Source of the DNA: Chloroflexi bacterium RBG_13_53_26
GTDB lineage: Bacteria; Chloroflexota; Dehalococcoidia; UBA2247; RBG-13-53-26
Length of the DNA stretch: 24,776 nucleotides
Assembly: GCA_001795035.1 (NCBI GenBank)
Contig: MGMW01000039.1
Span: 1-24,776 of the forward strand
Reading direction: 5' to 3'
Below the pieces are notes generated by a model that did not search any database, had not been told where the DNA came from, and saw only the letters and a list, made by a program, of their open reading frames with translations. Position numbers and translations under genes: made by a program. This document shows, piece after piece, positions 15,129 through 21,149 of the stretch. Every line of letters starts with the position of its first letter. Within the stretch, counting starts at the first letter, position 1.

Positions 15129-15146
15129 ATGGAGGCTTGCCTCCAT
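15129..15146 (+). promoter_or_regulatory. perfect inverted repeat in the MarR leader
   Basis: ATGGAGG-CTTG-CCTCCAT is a 7-bp perfect inverted repeat with a 4-base centre, starting about 13 bases after the predicted transcription start. It could be an operator for the adjacent MarR-type protein, whose family often represses its own gene through palindromes, or an RNA hairpin in the leader. The sequence alone does not decide. Confidence 0.45.
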
Positions 15147-15194
15147 AGAGACTGGGCAAGCTGAAAAAGAGACAAACCGAAGAAGGAGGACAAG

Positions 15195-15728
15195 GTGCAT
15201 AATTGGGAGACCGGTGATCTGTATCTAACTACTTGGGTTCGGCTGCGCCAGTCAGCTGAAGCTGCAATCAGAGCTGTGGAAATAGAGCTCGGCAAGCGGC
15301 AAACGACACTTGCTCAGACGGATGTTCTGCTAATCCTAAGCATGAGCAAGAATCCTCTGAGCCCTGGAGAGATATCGTCTTACGTATTTCGGGAGAAGCA
15401 CAGTGTTTCTGCGCTGTTATCTCGAATGCAGAGAGCTGGTTATGTGAAGAAGGTCAGAAGTCGGAAGGATCAAAGGGTGGTAAAAATCCAGATACAGCCC
15501 AAGGGAAAAGAGCTTCTTGAGCAGGCAATACCGGTCATTATCGGACACGCCCGGGATATGCTGGCCGCGCGCTTCTCAGAGAAAGAGATCAGACAATTCG
15601 ACAGGCATCTGAAGGGTCTCCGGGACCTTGCTCTTCGGGAACTGGGCACGGAGGCCAGACCTCTTCCTTCTACGATTGAGTGGGGGCCTGATCTGGTGAG
15701 CCATTGGCGGGGCTTGGTCAAGGGTTAG
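15195..15728 (+). CDS. MarR-family transcriptional regulator
   Basis: The 177-aa protein has a winged helix-turn-helix at about 40-101: ILSMSKNPLSPGEISSYV, then the recognition helix EKHSVSALLSRMQRAGYV, then the wing VRSRKDQRVVKIQI. Long helices on both sides would form the dimer, as in MarR proteins that sense small ligands. The GTG at 15195 has AGGAGG with five-base spacing. It stands alone with its own strong promoter and a palindrome in its leader, and is convergent with the menaquinone methyltransferase gene. The ligand and regulon are not visible. The last 25 residues (LPSTIEWGPDLVSHWRGLVKG region) go past the usual MarR end. Confidence 0.85.
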   Translation: MHNWETGDLYLTTWVRLRQSAEAAIRAVEIELGKRQTTLAQTDVLLILSMSKNPLSPGEISSYVFREKHSVSALLSRMQRAGYVKKVRSRKDQRVVKIQIQPKGKELLEQAIPVIIGHARDMLAARFSEKEIRQFDRHLKGLRDLALRELGTEARPLPSTIEWGPDLVSHWRGLVKG

Positions 15729-15795
15729 CAAGGATTCACTACCAGGTATCGTGAAGCGGCTCGTCGTTGGGTCCATCGGTCAGGGGCGGCGGAGA

Positions 15796-16485
15796 CTATG
15801 AGCGTTTGGTTCCAGTATGGATAGCGACTACGCCTAGCGTCAGAGTGTGGAAGTGAACATCCTTGAGGTCGATGTTCTGCATGATGCGCTGCAGTTGAAC
15901 CGGCTCGTAGAACTCCATAATGGAACAGGGAAGATAGAGATAAGCCTCTTTGTCTCCTGATATGAGCCACCCCATAAAGGGCAGGATGATAAAGAGATAA
16001 AGCCTGTAAATCTTCTGGAGGACATGATGGCGGGGTCGGGAGAACTCCAGGCAAACCACCTTGCCTCCCATCTTAACTACCCTGGTTGTTTCGAGGAGCA
16101 TCCTCTCAACGTCAGGAACATTTCTCAGAGCAAAGCCTATGGTGGCACAGTCAAAGGTGTTGTCCGGGAAAGGAGCTTTCTCTGAGGTTGCCAGCACAAG
16201 CTCCACGTCGCTTGCCTTGGCCTTGGCTTCATAGAGCATCTTCTTGCAGAAGTCTATCCCCACAACTTTGCCCTTTCTACCAATCCTCCGGTGCAGTTCC
16301 TGAGCCAGCTTGCCCGTGCCTGTTGCTACATCGAGCACCATCTCATCACCTCTAAGCCCGAGGCTGGAAACGGTGAATGTGCGCCAGTACTTGTCTCTGT
16401 GGAAGCTGAGCAACGTATTAAGCAGGTCATATCTACTGGCTATGGCTGAAAACATCCTGTGGACGTACGCTGCCTTATCTTTCAT
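15796..16485 (-). CDS. menG: demethylmenaquinone methyltransferase (UbiE/MenG family)
   Basis: The 229-aa SAM-dependent methyltransferase has YVHRMFSAIASRYDLLNTLLS at the N-terminus, the SAM-binding DVATGTGKLA (52-61), VVGIDFCKKML, and the UbiE signature GFALRNVPDVERML (117-130) followed by GGKVVCLEFSRP. Enzymes of this family methylate the quinone ring in the last step of menaquinone (or ubiquinone) synthesis. The ATG at 16485 has only a weak ribosome-binding site. It lies 123 bases after the SAM hydrolase gene, in a gap with several inverted repeats. The membrane-facing segment LYLFIILPFMGWLI is typical. Symbol menG rather than ubiE is inferred from expected menaquinone use. Confidence 0.88.
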   Translation of the reverse strand: MKDKAAYVHRMFSAIASRYDLLNTLLSFHRDKYWRTFTVSSLGLRGDEMVLDVATGTGKLAQELHRRIGRKGKVVGIDFCKKMLYEAKAKASDVELVLATSEKAPFPDNTFDCATIGFALRNVPDVERMLLETTRVVKMGGKVVCLEFSRPRHHVLQKIYRLYLFIILPFMGWLISGDKEAYLYLPCSIMEFYEPVQLQRIMQNIDLKDVHFHTLTLGVVAIHTGTKRS

Positions 16486-16513
16486 TGTTTCTCAGTTGAC
16501 CTCGTATGCTTTT

Positions 16514-16568
16514 TGCACATGATATGCACATTCTGTGCACACTATACACCGTCCCTTCACACAGGGAC
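16514..16568. promoter_or_regulatory. inverted repeats in front of the menaquinone methyltransferase gene
   Basis: TGCACAT occurs at 16514-16520 and 16525-16531, and TGCACA-TTC-TGTGCA (16525-16539) is a perfect 6-bp inverted repeat, with the palindrome TGTGCACA at 16534-16541. Next to it, GTCCCT-TCACAC-AGGGAC (16551-16568) is another perfect inverted repeat. A -10-like TATAGT on the minus strand (16546-16541) lies between them. This looks like a regulated promoter region for the gene starting at 16485, but no -35 is convincing. Confidence 0.4.
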
Positions 16569-16608
16569 CGCATGGTTGGAGCCACGCGGCACTTTATGTC
16601 ACGGATAC

Positions 16609-17430
16609 CTATAATCCTCTTCTTATCCTCACCTCATCACCAATCCTGGTGCCGAGGAAACGGGCGGCGCTGCTGTTTTTCAGGGCTATTTCCAGATATC
16701 CGCTGCTGCCGACAAGGGCCAGCAGGCCATTCGCTTCATCGTACGTTTGGCTCAAGGATTCGATTTGCCGCCCTGCAACTTCAAGGTAGAACTTCTCTGG
16801 GGAGATGTCTTCCCTTTGCACGTCTGTGATGATGTTGCCAAAATGGTCAATATGAAGGACATGTCCTATCAGGTCTCCACTTTCGAGGGCTTCTGGCTGA
16901 GGGATGGGGAAGAGATTAATGGAGTCTGTGACCTTGCCGAATTCCTCGAAAGGGACGCCTGTGGAGATATAGGCGGCTATCGGAGCGAATATGTCGAGAC
17001 CGTGGAAAGTCGAGCTCACCGGATGGCGCCAGAATCCTGGATTGGTGATCTCAAATACCTCCAACCCAGCAGGCCATTCTTCAAGTGCTGTGCTACCACG
17101 GCATCCTTTCAGTGAAGCATGATGGGCAACATAACTAAGTACCCCATTATCTGGGGCGACAAAGACAGCCCTCTTGGTCTTGAGGATGATGGATCTGCGC
17201 TGACTGCCTACCCCCGGATCTACAACCACGATATGTATTGTGCCGTCGGGGAAGTAGGGATACGCAGTGCTCAGCACAAAGGCTCCCTGAGTAACATCCT
17301 GGGGGTCAATGGAGTGTGAGATATCAACTATGATGGCTCGGGGGTTAATGCCTATGATAACGCCTTTCATGGCTGCTACATAGGCGTCTTCAATGCCAAA
17401 ATCGGTGGTCAGGGTTATGATCGTTTCCAC
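16609..17430 (-). CDS. SAM hydroxide adenosyltransferase (DUF62 family)
   Basis: Members of this family split S-adenosylmethionine to adenosine and methionine with water, and are relatives of the fluorinase and chlorinase enzymes. From the GTG at 17430 the product is 273 aa: LTTDFGIEDAYVAAMKG (7-22), VVVDPGVGSQRR with Asp71 and Arg78, APDNGVLS (92-99), TFHGLDIFAP with His143, and HIDHFGNIITDV. Asp-Arg-His is the proposed catalytic triad and is intact. The usual FHGRD reads FHGLD here. A frame start at 17490 would overlap secG; the GTG with AGG five bases before it fits the family N-terminus better. It lies 22 bases after secG. Its physiological role in bacteria is unclear. Confidence 0.9.
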   Translation of the reverse strand: METIITLTTDFGIEDAYVAAMKGVIIGINPRAIIVDISHSIDPQDVTQGAFVLSTAYPYFPDGTIHIVVVDPGVGSQRRSIILKTKRAVFVAPDNGVLSYVAHHASLKGCRGSTALEEWPAGLEVFEITNPGFWRHPVSSTFHGLDIFAPIAAYISTGVPFEEFGKVTDSINLFPIPQPEALESGDLIGHVLHIDHFGNIITDVQREDISPEKFYLEVAGRQIESLSQTYDEANGLLALVGSSGYLEIALKNSSAARFLGTRIGDEVRIRRGL

Positions 17431-17452
17431 GTCTACCTGGGACTGAGGAGGG

Positions 17453-17671
17453 TTAGCCAAACCTGAGGCTGAGTATGGAAAGGGCCACAAACAGCACCAC
17501 TAGAGCGATGGTGAACTGAAACAGGGCTTTTTCGACGCCTCTTCTGGTGCGAAAGGTACTATCGGGTTGTCCGAAGATGCCTCCCAGACCTCCACCTCTT
17601 ACCTGAAGCAAGATCACAGCAATCAATACTACAGCGACTATTATTTGAGCGACGTTAAAGTATGTTTGCAC
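17453..17671 (-). CDS. secG: protein translocase subunit SecG
   Basis: SecG is a small accessory subunit of the SecYEG channel. The 72-aa product has two hydrophobic spans (about 7-24 and 50-69) separated by the family loop LLQVRGGGLGGIFG and the SxxFRTRRGVEK turn. The GTG start at 17671 shares one base with the gatB TAG stop, so translation is likely coupled. Small size, two-span topology and the GGGLGG loop make the call safe. Confidence 0.92.
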   Translation of the reverse strand: MQTYFNVAQIIVAVVLIAVILLQVRGGGLGGIFGQPDSTFRTRRGVEKALFQFTIALVVLFVALSILSLRFG

Positions 17672-19134
17672 TAGCTCGTCTCAAGCTCCCTTCTCAGTAT
17701 CTCACTCACCACCTTAGGATTCGTTCGCCCCTTGGTCTCCTTCATAACTTGTCCTACAAGGAAGGTCAGGGCTTGTTCTTTGCCCGCCTTGAAGTCTACC
17801 ACTGCCTGGGTGTTCGTTGCAATGACTCTCTTGACTGCCGCCTCGATTGCCGAGATATCGCTGATTTGACTCAGCCCAAGTTGGGCTGCTATTTCCCTGG
17901 CAGGCTTGCCGGTGTGAAACATCTCCTCGAAAACCTGTTTTATAGCTGGTCCGGTGAGGGTACCCTGATCGGTCATGTCGAGTAGCTCCACAAGCTGCTT
18001 GGGGGTAACCTTGGATTGATGGACCTCGATGCCCTCTGAGTTGAGCCATCGGGAAAAGTCCCCCAAGAGCCAGTTGCTCACTGTCTTGGCTCTCTTCTTC
18101 AGAGGCACACCTTTGGAGGTGTTCACAGAGGTTTCGAAGTAGTCCGCCAGTGGCTTGGAGTTGGTAAGGAGGGTGGCGTCATAAAGGGGCAGGCCATATT
18201 GAGACACAAAGCTGTCGCGCCTTGCCTCAGGGAGTTGTGGGAGTTTTGCCTTGATCTCCTGCACCCAGGCGGAACTTAATGACAGTGGAGGGAGGTCCGG
18301 CTCGGGGAAATAGCGATAGTCATGGGCATATTCCTTGCTGCGCTGTGGCAGGGTTATTCCCTTATCATCTGCCCATCCTCTGGTCTCCTGGTGAAGTTGT
18401 CCTCCTTCCTCGATCACTCTTCTCTGGCGGTTGGCCTCGAATTCGAGGGCACGATAGACTGCCTTGAAACTATTCATGTTCTTGACTTCGACCTTGGCGA
18501 AGGTTTCAGAAGAGTCTGTCGGCCGTATGCTGATATTGGCATCGCACCTGAAGCTGCCCTCCTCCATGTTTCCGGTGGATACGCCCAGGTACTGGAGCAT
18601 TGTGCGCAACTTCATGAGGAACTGTCTGGCCTCTTCAGGTGAGCGAAGATCAGGTTCCGTGACTATCTCCATGAGAGGCATGCCGGAACGGTTGACATCA
18701 ATCAGGCTGTAGGATTCTCCGACTGGGTTGGTACGATGGAGGAGTTTGGCCACATCTTCTTCCAGATGTACCCGTCTGACGTTGACTCGCCTTCGGACAC
18801 CTTCGGTTTCGGTGAGTATCCATCCCTGAACCCCAATGGGGGCATCATATTGAGAGATCTGGTATCCCTTCATTAGGTCGGGGTATGGGTAGTTCTTGCG
18901 GTCGAACTTGGTGAATTGTGGGATAGTACACTCGAGAGCTAACGCCGTCATCACGGTGTACTCGATCGCCTTCTTGTTGATGGCAGGCAATACTCCTGGC
19001 ATGCCCAAACAGATAGGGCAGACATGGGAATTCGGCGGAGCATTGGCATAGTCTGCGGAGCAACGGCAAAACATCTTGCTGCGGGTCAGGAGCTGAGTGT
19101 GTACCTCTAACCCGATTATGGTTTCATATGTCAT
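17671..19134 (-). CDS. gatB: aspartyl/glutamyl-tRNA amidotransferase subunit B
   Basis: GatB, with GatA and GatC, turns Glu-tRNA-Gln or Asp-tRNA-Asn into the correct amide forms. The 487-aa product begins TYETIIGLEVHTQL and has the zinc site CRCSADY...CPICLGMPG (Cys23, Cys25, Cys39, Cys42), FDRKNYPYPDLMKGYQISQYD, HLEEDVAKL, DVNRSGMPLMEIVTEPD, the KVEVKNMNSFKAV segment and YRYFPEPDLPPL. The C-terminal helical and YqeY-like tail runs to the stop (GKPAREIAAQLGL, TFLVGQVMKETKGRTNP). I chose ATG 19134, which gives the standard N-terminus, over an upstream frame start at 19179. gatA and gatC are not in the window. Confidence 0.96.
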   Translation of the reverse strand: MTYETIIGLEVHTQLLTRSKMFCRCSADYANAPPNSHVCPICLGMPGVLPAINKKAIEYTVMTALALECTIPQFTKFDRKNYPYPDLMKGYQISQYDAPIGVQGWILTETEGVRRRVNVRRVHLEEDVAKLLHRTNPVGESYSLIDVNRSGMPLMEIVTEPDLRSPEEARQFLMKLRTMLQYLGVSTGNMEEGSFRCDANISIRPTDSSETFAKVEVKNMNSFKAVYRALEFEANRQRRVIEEGGQLHQETRGWADDKGITLPQRSKEYAHDYRYFPEPDLPPLSLSSAWVQEIKAKLPQLPEARRDSFVSQYGLPLYDATLLTNSKPLADYFETSVNTSKGVPLKKRAKTVSNWLLGDFSRWLNSEGIEVHQSKVTPKQLVELLDMTDQGTLTGPAIKQVFEEMFHTGKPAREIAAQLGLSQISDISAIEAAVKRVIATNTQAVVDFKAGKEQALTFLVGQVMKETKGRTNPKVVSEILRRELETS

Positions 19135-19225
19135 GGCGGATTCCAATATAGCATGGACGAAGCAAGAGTGTCTATTCACGGGGATGCATCGACAAATCGA
19201 GGGCTGTAAAGGTGGAGCTCCGCCT

Positions 19226-19243
19226 CAGGGCTGGTTAGCCCTG
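19226..19243 (-). terminator. hairpin after the SDR gene, possible terminator
   Basis: CAGGGCT-GGTT-AGCCCTG (plus strand) is a perfect 7-bp stem with a 4-base loop, 17 bases beyond the SDR stop in the direction of transcription. No T-run follows, so it is not a textbook intrinsic terminator; it may protect the mRNA end or pause polymerase before gatB. Confidence 0.35.
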
Positions 19244-19259
19244 GGGTCAATCTACGCTG

Positions 19260-20006
19260 TCAGAGCCTACCGCCGTTCACGCTGAGAGTCTGACCGGTTA
19301 TGAAACTGGCCCGATCGGATGCCAGGAACAATATCGCGTCAGCAACCTCGCTTGCTTCTGCCAGACGGCCCAGGGGGTAGTTCCCCCTGAAAGCCTCCTC
19401 TATTCCTGCTCCGGCACCGGGTCCCCTGACCAACGCTGCGTTTACCACATTGATTCTTACGCCGTATGGTCCGATTTCCTTGGACAGGCTACTGGCGAAC
19501 GTCATGATGGCCGCCTTGGATGAGGCGTACATTGTTTCCATCGCCGGCCCCATCTTAGCTGAATCCGAACCCATACATACAATGCTGCCGCTCCTCTGCC
19601 TGGTCATCGCGTCAACCACGGCTTTGACAGAGTTCACTGTTCCCCAGAACGTCACGTCTGTCTGCTGGCGTAGCTCCTCCGGGGTGCAGCGGGCAAAATC
19701 CTTGTATATCATCAAAGCTGGTATTGTTACCAGGATGTCGACCCTGCCGAACTCGGCCAGGGTCTTATCGACCATGTCACGGCAGTCACTCATGGAGGTT
19801 ACATTGCCACAAGTTGGTATCGATTTGATACCCAAAGCTCTGAGTTGCTTTGCTATGCTATCTGCCCGCGACCGATCGACATCATTGGCGACTACAGAAG
19901 CGCCTTCATGGGCCAACCCCATACAAACTGCGGTGCCGATTCCGTTCCCACCGGCACCAGTTACTATCGCTACCTTGTCCTTCAGATTCAGGTCCATTTC
20001 ACCCAT
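19260..20006 (-). CDS. short-chain dehydrogenase/reductase
   Basis: The 248-aa protein is a classical SDR: nucleotide-binding TGAGGNGIG (16-24), NDVDRSRAD after the second strand, catalytic Tyr160 and Lys164 in YASSK with a serine near 147-149, PYGVRINVVNAALVRGPG and the C-terminal DRASFITGQTLSVNGGRL. Asp42 or Asp44 after the second strand suggests NAD(H) rather than NADP(H). The common NNAG motif is replaced by TIPA (94-97), which is unusual. Substrate cannot be inferred. Start choice is uncertain: ATG 20006 follows GGTAGAG; ATG 19997 and upstream ATGs at 20030 and 20054 are possible. It is divergent from the patatin gene. Confidence 0.88.
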   Translation of the reverse strand: MGEMDLNLKDKVAIVTGAGGNGIGTAVCMGLAHEGASVVANDVDRSRADSIAKQLRALGIKSIPTCGNVTSMSDCRDMVDKTLAEFGRVDILVTIPALMIYKDFARCTPEELRQQTDVTFWGTVNSVKAVVDAMTRQRSGSIVCMGSDSAKMGPAMETMYASSKAAIMTFASSLSKEIGPYGVRINVVNAALVRGPGAGAGIEEAFRGNYPLGRLAEASEVADAILFLASDRASFITGQTLSVNGGRL

Positions 20007-20065
20007 GATATCAAAATCTCTACCGGATATCATATATTTCACCAGCTGCCACATCTCGGCGGTGG

Positions 20066-20071
20066 TATAAT
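20066..20071 (+). promoter_or_regulatory. candidate -10 of the patatin gene
   Basis: A perfect TATAAT lies 44 bases before the patatin ATG, between that gene and the divergent SDR gene. No good -35 is seen at the right distance. Confidence 0.35.
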
Positions 20072-20114
20072 CCTTGTAGGCTACCAGCGCAGATACTTAT
20101 TCAGGAGGGGAGCA

Positions 20115-20993
20115 ATGGTGAGTCAGGCAGGAAGGAAGATTGGCTATGCTCTCGGGGGTGGTGGGGCGCGGGGACTTTCTCACATTGGCGTGCTGAAGGT
20201 ACTGGAAGAACATGGCTTCTATCCGGATGCTATCGCAGGGACCAGCATCGGAGCACTGGTGGGGGTCCTCTATGCTGGTGGACTCAAAGCTGCCGAGATA
20301 GAAAAGGTGGCTTTGCGGGTAAACTGGAGACGAATGGCGCTGCTGGTTGATCCCACTGTGTCTCTGGCTGGCTTTGTCCAGGGGAAGCGGGTCGCTGCAC
20401 TGCTGAAGTCTATCCTGGGTGACTTGAGTTTTCCAGACCTGAAACTGAAGTTCGCTGCTGTGGCAACGGACATCGTCAGCGGTGAGCAGGTGATCTTGAC
20501 TGGCGGATCGGTGATTGACGCTGTACGGGCGAGCATTTCTGTACCAGGTATTCTCACGCCGGTCAGGGTAGGGGGAAGATATCTTGTCGATGGCGGTCTG
20601 GTCAACGAGGTTCCTGTAAGCGTGTGTCATCAACTGGGTGCCGAATATGTTGTTGGGGTGAATGTCATTCCTGACCCATCTCAAATGCTTCAGAAGCCCC
20701 GGACGGGAGGGCGATGGGCTAGGAGGAAGAAGGCGACCGCTGCCACAGAGTCGCAGATGCGAATACCAGAGACAGCCCGACAGCGGCGTCCGAATCTGGT
20801 TCAGGTATTGAGTCAGTCTCTGCTCATCCCCGGGTACCGAGTTGCCAAGCAGGATCTGGCAGGGGCGGATTTGGCCATAAGTCCGGCAGTGGGTGGCATA
20901 GGTTTCTTCGATTTTGACAGAGGGGCGGAGGCCATTGCGGCTGGTGAAGAAGCAGCTCGACATGCTCTCCGGCAGGGCAGCATTGTTACTTGA
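20115..20993 (+). CDS. patatin-like phospholipase (RssA type)
   Basis: The 292-aa protein is a patatin-fold lipid acyl hydrolase with a Ser-Asp dyad. It shows the oxyanion loop GGGGARGLSHIGVLKVLEE (14-32), nucleophile motif GTSIG with Ser44, and the DGG motif with Asp159 (YLVDGGLVNEVP). No signal peptide is present, so it should act at the inner face of the membrane or in the cytoplasm. ATG 20115 has AGGAGGGG at the proper distance; the same frame extends upstream to 19845 without a plausible start. A basic insertion (RRKKATAA, about 197-205) comes before the C-terminal third. Substrate lipid is unknown. Confidence 0.9.
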   Translation: MVSQAGRKIGYALGGGGARGLSHIGVLKVLEEHGFYPDAIAGTSIGALVGVLYAGGLKAAEIEKVALRVNWRRMALLVDPTVSLAGFVQGKRVAALLKSILGDLSFPDLKLKFAAVATDIVSGEQVILTGGSVIDAVRASISVPGILTPVRVGGRYLVDGGLVNEVPVSVCHQLGAEYVVGVNVIPDPSQMLQKPRTGGRWARRKKATAATESQMRIPETARQRRPNLVQVLSQSLLIPGYRVAKQDLAGADLAISPAVGGIGFFDFDRGAEAIAAGEEAARHALRQGSIVT

Positions 20994-21149
20994 AGTGGGC
21001 CTGAACCTGTCCTGGATAGACTGGTGATGTTTTCCGTCTGGTGGTGTATCATTGAACTGATCGGATAGGCAGTCAGAGCGATTCCATAAGTCTCTATTTC
21101 TATTGATGAGCTAATGGCGATACCGATTGTGAAGCCGCAAGAGGCACGC

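Noticed and set aside
20097..20963. 288-codon open frame antisense to the patatin gene
   Set aside because: The plus strand encodes a protein with all patatin motifs and a strong ribosome-binding site; the antisense product has no recognisable domain and no good start.
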